A DNA stretch of 64,000 nucleotides, taken from assembly GCA_963662155.1 (NCBI GenBank), contig OY759266.1, positions 9,582,098 to 9,646,097 on the forward strand. The letters are read 5' to 3'. The stretch's first letter is position 1. Each line of letters starts with the position of its first letter. A program made the translations under genes and the position numbers. The notes beneath the pieces are model-generated. The model was not told the origin of the DNA. It did not search any database and saw nothing but the letters and a program-made list of their open reading frames with translations. This document shows positions 24,101 through 36,100 of the stretch, piece after piece. The stretch comes from Lamellibrachia columna. Taxonomy: Eukaryota > Annelida > Polychaeta > Sabellida > Siboglinidae.

Positions 24101-27100
24101 GCAGAAAAAACAAGGAAAACCACAAAAAAATGTACATGGACAACATTCAAGAGTGGATGGGTTTGGAGCCACAGGAATTATGCGATGCTGCCCAGAGTGT
24201 TAATAGTAAGGGTAGAATTTGGGTCAGGCTTAGGATACCTTAATTTAGCCTAAATGTTAAAGCTACAGCGATGCCTAACTTTAGCCACAGTCTAAAAACA
24301 ACACGTATGAATTCACTTTAAAAATGCACAATGGCTGACTGATTACCAAAGAAATCAAGTGTATTGATGGACAGCACATGCGAAACTAACTCTGCAATAT
24401 CTGCTACAATACATGTATTAATTGTGCAAAAGAGTTTAGAAAATAATAATAATTAATGAACCACCAGATATGAAAACAGTCAATAAGGTAAACCAAAAAT
24501 TAAGACTTGATTATTTACAAGATTGTGCAGTAATTAGTTGTGTTTCTGTGAACAGCACATCAATGACCCGGATTGTGCCGCGTCTGGTTGTCGGGCGACC
24601 TGGGGTTTTGGCAACCAGCTGCTAGTGTTTGCAGGCAAGACCCCGACACAAACAGGTCAGGCGACATTTAATTATGAAACTTATTTATTTTGCTAATCTG
24701 TTCCGTCATAATTAGCTTGTTTTCTATCACCATGTTTTCTTTCTATGTGACTTGTATCCACTAAATAATTAGTACAATTTGTTAAAGCTCCCTCCTCGAC
24801 TCATTTAGGTTAATTGATGTTGAGTCTAGTGTTTGAATAATGTGTGCAGTTGGTTTGTTGTTAAAATCACTGAAAGAATTGACTTTCATTGTTAGATCGG
24901 GTGACTTGCAAAATTATAAATAGCCTTATACTGTAGTACAGGGTGTATATCGGGCCAGACCACTTTTGCCCCAATTTTTACCTGAGCCAGTCAGAAATAA
25001 TTTAATAGTTTGTATAATGATTTCACCAAAACTAAATAATATATTTGCACAAATGAGCTTGCATGTTGTAGTCGATACTAGATATGTTAGATTTTTTTTT
25101 AAATGAGTGAAACAAGACAAGCAAAATGATGGAATTGAGGAAGTTGAAATCCTCACTGATAGTCTGATACTATTGTGGATGTTGTGCGTCCAGTGATCTT
25201 TGAATGCTGTGTCCAACAGAGGAGGCTCCGCAAGGAGATGCCAGACGACTTCATGAGGTTCACTGGGACACGGACATGCACAACCCCATTGCACGGAAGC
25301 TCGTCAATGAAGCACACAGTGAGTAGTCTTCTACCTAATTACCTTTGTCACATTTGGCAGGAGTGGTGTACCGAGGATGGCTACATGTAAACATCCTCAA
25401 CCAGAAAGTTGTGGTAATACAGAAGATATTGTGTTTCACAGGAGCTGTATTTTATTTGTAACGCTTGTACAGCGTTTGAAATTAAAGCCTTTTTTTCGAT
25501 GGCCGCCAATGCAAAATACATCCCTCCGATTCAGTTATCGACCACACCCCGCCGATTCATCTTGGCGGCCACGACTGAGTCGGACTGTATTAGTGATGCA
25601 CATTACAGTAGTTACTAATCATAACTAATTCAGTTGTGACAAACTACTTCTTCCTCGCCAGCAACAAATTGCTGCCAAGGCAAAGGCGAAGTCCACACCG
25701 CAGATGCAAGGGAAACCCCTTGCATTTGTAACATGGATGGCTATTGGATGATTCACATTTAATGACATCGGTATCTTGAGGAATACCAGGGAAACACCAA
25801 AGCAAAGGTGGTAGACAATTTTACGAGAATCATGGAGTCCAACAATATTTGAACGATATTCCGCCATTTTATTTCATAGTTCATACTGGTGATATTAAGA
25901 AGGCAGACAATCTGATTGACAATATAATGTGCCAAAACAATCTGATTAATGTGATATTTAGCTGTGACTTTGGAGGCTTCGATTTGGAGTGAATTGTGAA
26001 TGGCATACCATGCCAGAACCAGGGCAGTGCCAGTGCACGCGAAACGTCGGCATCAAACATAATGTTACTTTAAACAGTTGTAACTGTTTCGCAAATAAAA
26101 TTCACATTGAAATGTTTATTAAATTCATAACTTTATTTTATTGGTCTGCTAGTTATAAGAAATGAACGACAATATTTTTTATGGTTTATATTTATTAAAA
26201 CAGTGTCTGTTTTAGTTTTACGCACAAAAACTTTTTTACATATACTTATATTTAATACATTTTTGTGGGGCCAGTTCAAACTCACCTGGGCCGGTTCAAA
26301 ATAGAAGTGGGCCAGTTAAAAAAAATCTGGGCCAGTTAATTTTTTGGCTAACTTCAGACGTTGTTTGTATATGTATATAGGTCTTTCTGAATGCAGACTC
26401 AGTTTTATACAGATCGTAAATGGTTGCAGATACAGTTTAATAATAATACATTCTTACATAGCGCCTCATCCAAAGAACTGTTGTTTGGCTGTGGAGTCTG
26501 GACAAGAGGGAATGCATTACAGTTCCTTAAACATCTAGTTATAAACCTTGTTGTGAATGTAGTGCATTGTATAGTATTGGATAACACAGTTGACTGGAAG
26601 ATTCATATTTTAGATATATTTCTCAAGCTTCAACAGAACCAGAAGGATGAGTCAGGAAAGAAGACAGAGTAAGTAGATGTTCTACAAGTATTTATTCTAC
26701 AGCTTTCAGTATTGTTTCCATATGTAATGTGTAAGGTGAACTCCGTGGATAACAGAATCAGCCATTTAGCAGAATAAATTATACTGGCTGGGGCGGAATC
26801 ACTCCTATTCCTGCTATTATAATGGGCTCATTTTCTCTGTGCAGAGACAGTTGTGTGCTAATACTTAATGTCTTCATGAGAGTGTATTGTTTAGGGTGTC
26901 TAGGTAGTAGAACATATTATTTGTTTAGGGTGTCTAGGTAGTAGAACATATATTATTTGTTTAGAGTGTCTAGGTAGTAGAACATATATTATTTGTTTAG
27001 GGTGTCTAGGTAGTAGAACATATATTATTTGTTTAGGGTGTCTAGGTAGTAGAACATATATTATTTGTTTAGAGTGTCTAGGTAGTAGAACATATATTAT

Positions 27101-30100
27101 TTGTTTAGGGTGTCTAGGTAGTAGAACATATATTATTTGTTTAGAGTGTCTAGGTAGTAGAACATATATTATTTGTTTAGGGTGTCTAGGTAGTAGAACA
27201 TATATTATTTGTTTAGGGTGTCTAGGTAGTAGAACATATATTATTTGTTTAGGGTGTCTAGGTAGTAGAACATATATTATTTGTTTAGGGTGTCTAGGTA
27301 GTAGAACATATATTATTTGTTTAGGGTGTCTAGGTAGTAGAACATATATTATTTGTTTAGGGTGTCTAGGTAGTAGAACATATATTATTTGTCTCATATT
27401 GCAATCTCTCTGATGAATGTTTCTTACACAATTTAAATATGTATGTGAGTCATCATGTACAATGTCACATTTTGTTAATGTTTATTGGGTGCAATTGATT
27501 TTGTTTTCAGCATGGTTACATTTAGTCGAGAGTATCGGTCTGTCATCAAAGCATGCACAGAACACATCAAAACTGAACTCGGTGGGTACCCTCACTTGGA
27601 TCTGAGTTTTTGTTGAATGTGGGGCAAAGTGTTGTGATTCTGCAAATTGAGAACTTGTTAAATTAAATACATTTGTAAACAAGGTTGTTTCTGAAGAAAT
27701 GTTGTCAGTAGTGGGTGTTTTATTGTACTACGCATTGACTGGTTTTCTTGTTCTTGTTAAGCTTAGTTGGCTCAGGATTATAAAATATGAATTATTTACA
27801 GGTTTGTATGTTCCTTGTCCGGCCATGTATTTAGAAATGTGACTAGTTAGTGACTGTAAGCTGTGATATACTAATTTGCAGTTTCCATATAGTTTAATAA
27901 TATAATAAAGTTAGCCTCATTGAGATCTTTAAGTAGTATACATGACACTTATTGGGGTTCACTTTCCTCAAGAAATGTATTGATTATGTTTACCATACAC
28001 TATCTTAATGAAACAATTATTATTCATGATCCAAATTTTAGTTCACTGGTAACTGGAATAACTAAGATTTCACAGAATTAGAATTTAATTGGATTTTAAA
28101 TTCAGTATTACACACACATATTTTGAAAAGGAAAAGTTTTGTCAGTTTGCAGAACAGTTAAGCAAAATTTTACAAAAATAACTACATTTGGAGAGCTGAA
28201 AAGTGGAATTTAAATTTGTCCAAACTGACAGTCAACAACGTTGTTCTGCTACAGTAGATTTAACCTGTTGCTGTTGTTTGACAGGTAATCGACAGCACAG
28301 GACAATAGCAGGCACACAACAGCAGTGGCAGCTGCAGCTGGCCATGTTTGACATCATAGAACTCATCTGGAGTCTGTGTGAGATTCTCTTCATCGAGGCC
28401 TTACCTGGTAAGTTTAATCTTTTTATTATTTGGGTAATTGGTAGTGATAACACATTGGTCATGATAATATACTTTGCCCTGCATGCCTTGACCCCATGCT
28501 GATAAACTCTAATGAACGTCTTAAAAAAATATTGCACTGGTACATTCTATTTTCATATAGCCATAGAATGCGCAGCTGCTTTTAAAAAACGTTTAAATGT
28601 GTAAGGTATAGTTTATTGAATCAAACACAATTATATTTGACAAGATCTACGTACTAAATTTTACCCTAGTAGCCAGTTGCTAGAGCAGTTTACATTACTC
28701 GGATAAAACATATATTAGTATGCTGAGACTTCCTTAAATCAGCTGATCACATCTTGATGAAGAGTGGACAAGAATTTCTGGTAAATTACCATTTTATTGC
28801 TTCAACTGTGTTTAGATGGTATTTATGAACCCATATTATAATAAATACCATATACAGAGATACTGGGTTTTGTGCACTCGTTGCTTTAGAATGTTGTAAG
28901 CTTCCAAGCTCATCCAATACACATTCTGAAGCTACTCATGCATCAAACCCAGTATCATTCAGTAAGGGTATATTAATGGGGAAAAAACCTGTTCAATGCT
29001 GTGTGGTTAATTGGCTTTATCCTAACTTACTATTTAGAGGAATCTGTGTCCTACACAGACATTGACAGGACATGTAGAAACATTGTGTTACAGGAGGCAT
29101 AGTGCTCACCCAGCTACTTGACTGGCTGCGTGTGCACTTTGTCGAGTATGACCAGATGGCCCTGGACATTCTGAAGGACGATGTGCCAGAGGTCAATCCG
29201 AACTTCTGGAAAGTCGTATGTTCACTCACTTTACAGATTGTTTTTTTAGTTGTTTTATGCAAGGTTTATTTTACAATTACCTTTTTTACATGTATTAAAT
29301 TAATTAATTTTTTTATAAATGTCTATAGACAGATCTTTAGAATAATTGATTTAATGTTAACTCGGAGTGGGCAAAGTGTGAATAATATCAACAGGCACAG
29401 TGAAAGTAGGTGAGGTGGGAGGCCTGTCCCAATGCAGAGTAGACAGTGGGAATAATATCAGTAGATGAAGTGGGATACCCCCTTCCACTATGCAGCATAG
29501 TGCAAATTAATTTATGCTGTCAATTTGCGAATTGAATTTGAATTGATTAAACATTATTTTAATTGCATTTGAATACATCATGTAAATTGGAATTTAGTTG
29601 ATAAAATTAATTGACCCTAGGTCTGAGTTTAGGATATTCTGTATCTGTGAGCATCTTGTCATCCTTTCACTGCAGATCTATAGTTTTGTGCTGCAAGGTC
29701 GTACGGGCGATGCCATCCATCTTCTGTCAACTCACCCGGCCCAGAGGTCCGCTCCATTTACCAGCATTGTCTCACTGCTACGAAATATGCCACAGGTAAG
29801 TGTTCCATCACCAAAAAGATGGTTTTTCTAAAATAAAAATGCAAGGAATTGTACCTGGTTATCTATACATTATAGCGTTGCTTATAATGTACTCCGAGAA
29901 TAAATACATCATTGCCCTTCAAACGCCCTCCTCAATTGATTTAGCCCATTATTGTAGTTGTTGTCACCGAGCCCATTGTTGTATTTGTTTCACCAAGTCT
30001 ATTGTTGTAGTTGTTGTCACCAAGCCCATTGTTGTAGTTGTTGTCACCGAGCACACTGTTGTAGTTGTCACCGAGTCCACTGTTGTAGTTGTTGTCACCG

Positions 30101-33100
30101 AGCCCACTGTTGTAGTTGTGGTCGACTCAGCTAGTGGCGGAGTTTGAGATGAGATGGCGCCACTGGCAGGAGCAGTGTCAGCAAAGACTGGAGGACGGAG
30201 AGTTCGCCTCCGACACACACATGGAGACTATCTGTCGGGTAGGCGACTATGGCTCTCACTTTCTATTCTGCCGTCCATTGGATGAATGGAATAATCTAAC
30301 GCATCACGTTTTGTAAGTTACATAGCTGCCAACCCTTCCATTTTCCTGTATTCTTTCTGGTTTCAAGTCTGAGTACGGAAATACAAATTTGCCTATCATA
30401 TCCCATTTTCCGAAAAATTCTGCCCAAAAAATCAGCAGTTTTGTCTTCGTGCAAACATCATGGCTGGGTGACAGCTACGCTTTTTTCACGGTTTATCAAC
30501 ATTTCCTATAGAGGGCAGAACGACAACGCAGCATGCAAAGTTTTCAAAACATGCGCATAATTCAAAAGCTGAGAAATCGTGTGCAATTAAGAACACGGTG
30601 AAAATCAGCCAGTGCTTTTTGAGAGCCTAGACATTCTTAGTAGTTTCAGTACTTGCATAAAGTAGACCTGTTCTGTATTTTTGATGATAAGTGACATGAA
30701 CTGGTTCTTGTGAATTTGCTGAGAAAGTATCCTTTTACTGTTTTAGCATGTTAAAAGACTGTTTTATTGAACGTTCATTGTATACATTCTTTGAGTTAAT
30801 AAGAGATAGGAAATTTAATCTTGAGTGTTGTGAATGGCATTTTTTCTTCAGCTTATGGGGGCTGCTCCCCCTGACCTGGCAAGCCCCCCTCCCAAACCCA
30901 CCCTCCCACCAAATATTCCGTTTTTGGGGTTTCTAAAGGTTGGCAACTATGAAGTTATGAGAAAAAAAACCGAAAAACAATCACATACAAGAACTCTCCA
31001 GGATCAGTTATAGCAAACCCCGATCAACCAACTTGATATTCTGTTATATCAATTTGCCATTACTCTACCATGGTGGTAAATAAATAGAATGCATTTAATT
31101 AATTTTATAATTGATTGACTTACTAGGTATTTCAATCCGAACTTGCTAGGTTCTGACATTGCAACTGAATGCAAATTGGCAGCTCTTTTACTCTGCAGAG
31201 ACATTGCGCAACATCTAGTGCAACACCAAAATTTCATTGCTGATAAAAACCTGAAAAACAGTCTGCAAACAAATCGGGCTTACTGTGTATAGCAATAGAA
31301 ATCTCGCGCAGGGCACATATTATGCACGGTCCAGCCTGGTTAGTTCGGGGCTTGTTTTTAAAGGTTTTTATCGTGATGTCAGCAGTGTGTTGTTTGATTG
31401 CTAATAGGCCTCTGTTATTAAGTAAGGGTTCTCTGTGATGTTCCGTGTGGTTTCATGGGCGTTGTGGAATCAGAGAAATGCAATGAATGTGGTGGTCATG
31501 TTTTGATGTTGTTGATCACCCGAGGTCGTACAGTTCGCAGCCCGATTATTTGTTATTCCAGTGGCTGCTGTCACAAGGATAACAATGATAACACTTATGT
31601 TGGGGTGAAATGTTATTCCTGTTGACCGAATCATTAACGCTCACCCCTTAAATTTCACCTTCAACGCCTCTATATGCATACCACATGCACACGCAGGCCC
31701 TGAACTAACCAGGTGCACCATGCACAAGATTTTTTACAGTATCAAGACACCACATGTAGCTGTGTCATACTGTGTTGACAAAAGTTTGGCGAGTTCATTA
31801 TATCTTGACAAAAGTGTATGTTGAAATATTCGCATTTCTTTTGTATATAGTTCATAGTTTGACTCTGTATGTCTGTCTGTTCCCTCATGTCACCGTCAGT
31901 TTCACATGCATGGAACTGGCTTTTTGTAGGCATGCCTCGTGGACTCACGGGGATGGGTCATACATTAAAAAAAAAATTTTATTCCCAGGGGTGGAGTTAT
32001 TACATATGTGGACGTTTGATGTAGATTACATAACTCAGAACAATAAGAGTTTGTAGTTATGTACAATTGTTTGTATGCTATGCATGTTTTCTATGATTAT
32101 TCGTAATTACGTGATCTACGTCAAACGTATACATAGGTTCCTTTGTATGGTATGAATGCTTTGTGAAACTGGCAGTTGGGCAAACTGTCATTGGAATTTC
32201 CCTGCCAAAACTTGACTGGGTAGTGCAATGATTGATCAGCTAATGCAATGGCTGCCTTTTCTCCCATGCAACGCCGGGCAACTTGGCTAGTTTATAATAC
32301 TTATTGAACTCATGAACTTACAGATCCTGTCGGGAGATGACAATGCATTTGTGGATCAACGGGAAGTTTTAGGTAACTGGTACTGCATGCTGATCTCTCG
32401 ACTCCTCTACCAGCACCCCACCGTCAAGTCCTTCGACCTCCAGTATCACACGCAGGTCAGTGTAGTGTCCTCTGGTGGCTTGCATGCACACTAGATTAAA
32501 TGGAGCACCAACCTTAGTATTTTCTCGTCGCTCCACTGTTTTTAAACTGCATCAGTGACTAGGCACTAAGGACAATATTTGCAATGTTTAACAGCAATCG
32601 CAATTATTAAAAATTGCCACCAGTTTCCAAATAGCTATCTTGATATACGTTATATTATATTTGTCACATTAAAGAGACCTCTAAATTATAAAAACAACCT
32701 TGTTACCTATTGTATTAGGTGTGCAATACCTATGTATTAATAATTATCATATCATATTGAATTATGATACTAATTTGAGTCAACTTAATATTAATAATTT
32801 TTTACTAATTCTTTTTGTTGTGTTTAGCTATCTGATCACCTTTCATTTGGTGGGCTCGCTATAGCTTCGATGTAATGTGGTTATTTTTTAAGGTTTCCGA
32901 GTGTGACTCATTGGTTGTAGTTCTGCATAGATGCGTACGGTGGTCACTCCCATATGCAGCCAGCAGACAACATTATCCTGGCTGCCATTGAGTTCGACAT
33001 TCACCACGTCATCAAAGAGAGCAGGTGACTAAGTCCAGTCCTTTAGGCATCCTTCCTCAAATACGTTTTCGACTTGTCTCGTTTAACACTCATTTCGTGA

Positions 33101-36100
33101 AAAAGATTACCTATCTAATATTGCCTCTGAGCAGGTTTTTACCCAGATATGCGGCCCGTTAAAATTGTTTATTTATTTTATTATAATCCTCTAAGATGTG
33201 CTCGCTCGTTTGTCCAAAGTTGTTATTTAGATTTTGTGAAATCATCGGACAAATATTAAGGGGAGATACCCAGGTGAAATGGCAATTTTTGAAAAAAATA
33301 CTCAAACTGTGATTCTGTATTCTGATAGCTTTGTATATTTATTATCCAAGTTTTACAGCAGTTACATACCTCTAAATCACTTTTATTCATGGATAAAGCA
33401 TACCTCTACTTTTTCAATCTTTGATGGGTGTTTGTAAAAAACTGTGTTTTTCAGTTTGGAAACATCATATCTCTGGTTATAATGATGCTACATTAATGAA
33501 GTTTTGATTGATGTACTCATTATTGTCCTCTTTGTGCAACTATGAAGAAATGTTTCTTGTTTAATGTAAAGTTTTAGTGTGATCTTAGTAGTTGTAATGT
33601 AAAATGTTGTTTTTTATCAATAAAAATGTAATATTTTTATATGAAATAATGGCAATACAACTGAAAGAATTACATTGAAGTCCTATCCTTCTGGGGTGTC
33701 TCCCCTTAAATGTTTGACCGGATTAATTAACTTATCTCCTATCAGCTGTCTGTCAGTTTTTGTTTTAAACATTCGTTTACACGATCAGTAGATAATTTGT
33801 TACAATAATCTATCGCAAAATGTTTTTAATATAACTTGTTATGTTTTCTTTGTTCTCATGTTTTACTACAATGGTGTGTTGTTTCAATTGTGAGTTATTC
33901 TAATGGTGAGGCATGTTATTTCAGCTTCAAATGTGAGTTATTCTAATGGTGAGGCATATTATTTCAGCTTCAAATGCGAGTTATTCTAATGTTGAGGCAT
34001 GTTATTTCAGCACGGCCTTCAGCAACTGGTGGTTTGTTGCCCACATTACAGACTTGCTCCATCACTGCGACAAGTTGGAGTCCCAGACCCTCTAGTAAGT
34101 AGCAGCTACAAAACATGCACAACCCCCCCCCCCAACCCAAGTAATGAAAGTTTACAACAGTTCACTTAAAGGTACAACAACCGTTTTATCATACAATTCT
34201 GGGCTAGCTCAAGTCTTGTAAACTGTTCAGCCATCTTGGCTAAAGTCCCCTAATTTTTTTTAGCCAAATACAAATTGCTTTAGCCAAATTTGTTACATAC
34301 CTCAAGACAACGACAAACGCTCGTGTATTCTGCAGGCTTTTTAACGAAAATGCTGGCGGCGAAATTGGCTCATATGAGTAACTTTTGTTTAGCCAAATCC
34401 AATGCCATGTAGCCACCGTTAGCGCTAGCAATTATGTTATACAGTATAACCTACATTCTGACATCTTGTCTGCCCAAATGGGTTTTTTAATGCACCACAA
34501 TTTTAATATAATGTAACTAGTCTGTTTCTGTACATTCGCGAACCGCTGTTGACAATTTTCAATACCTTATATTTGCCTGCCCCCAAAAAAACATTTAAAT
34601 TAAAAAGATAATGGTCAAATTATGTAATGAAAAATATTTGTTGGTGGTCAGATGTTAGAATATATATGTTCCGAATTCTTGGTAGAAACTGTGCTTAGAT
34701 GTTGGAACAGAAGTTTCACTAAAGGTTCCCTTTCCATATATATTCTTTACAGCTTTGGGGCGACGATGAGGGAGTTTCTTCTACTCGAATACACAACCAG
34801 CTTAATGTCTCATCACAGGTGAGTTCTGTTTCAACATTCTGACTGACCTTCGAAACACTTATTCAGCACCATGGTTTTAAATTACATCTGAGGGTCATCC
34901 ATAATTAAATTTTGTTTGCTCGTCTCATTTCAGGCTCATTTTGTAACCTATCTAATACTGGCTACAACATTAATTTAATTTTGACATGGTCCGGTCAAAC
35001 TTTTGCAAAAACAAGTCAGAAAGATGGAAGAAAAGGCAAGACCTTATGACTCCTAGCACTACCCAGTCAAGTTTTGGTCCGGTAATGGCAATGATATCTT
35101 CACGCCACAAAAATCATGTACAAATGATGGTTTCATGAAGACATAGATCACGTAACAATGGTTGAAACACACGTAGCGTTGCTAACAATTGCACGTAACT
35201 ATTGTTCTGAGTTACATAATTTACGTCAAATGTCCACATTGGTTATATATAATACCCTATCCCTGGGGGAATTTTACTGGATTTTTAATTTGTTTTAATG
35301 TACCAACCACCACCATGGGCCCCCGGGCATGGCTAAAAAATTTCAAAGATACGAGGGAACAGACAGACAGACAAAGTCACAAACTACTTTATTATATAGA
35401 TAACAAGGTTAGTCACTTTCGCAAGTTATCCGATCTCACGAGCAACGTCAGTTCTTTCAATGATTTAATTTTAACAAAAGTGTGCAATCTTTTGTTAAAC
35501 CGACTGCACATATTACTTCACTATTTACACACAACAGATTTGAACATCAACAAACCTGATTCGCGATGGACTAAATCAGTTGAGGACGGTGCTTCACACC
35601 TTTAAATATGTTGGGATCAGGTGTTTTGTACTATCTTGGCAAGCAAATGATGCCTTAGACTCCAGCAGGAGCAAAGGAAGAGGATTAAGTGCATGACAGT
35701 TGCAAGCAAAACATACCTCTTTCTCATTAATATTTACAACTTCATACATCTGGAGACCTTTGGTAACTGGAACAGCATTTAGTGACCAAATGCTGCTGAT
35801 TTAGCCCAGGTAATATTCTGAACATAACTCTTAGTAGATTTATTTATTAAGCTTTTGGTATTCCATTCAGTTTGCATAAGTAAATAGAATGCTTGGAAAG
35901 TATTTGAATTTCACATGTTGCAGGGTATTCATTTACAGTCTTGTTTCAGTCTGTGGCAAGTGGCTGTCAGTTACCTGGATTGTTGTCCACAGTTTGGCAG
36001 GTAAGACTTAGCATTTGGTAGGTTTTTTGCAGTTAATGAATGAACACATCAGATGACATGGTACTAAGGTGGCTGGGCAGCTTGCACATCAGTTAATGAA

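Noticed and set aside
26022..26100. gcgaaacgtcgg near an AT-rich tail, reminiscent of some Penelope-like element ends
   Set aside because: Only a short common motif; no reverse transcriptase or GIY-YIG domain nearby.
26900..27397. Minus-strand frame of 165 codons with a 12-residue repeat
   Set aside because: A 36-bp tandem repeat in a NUP85 intron keeps the frame open by arithmetic; no flanking coding signal.
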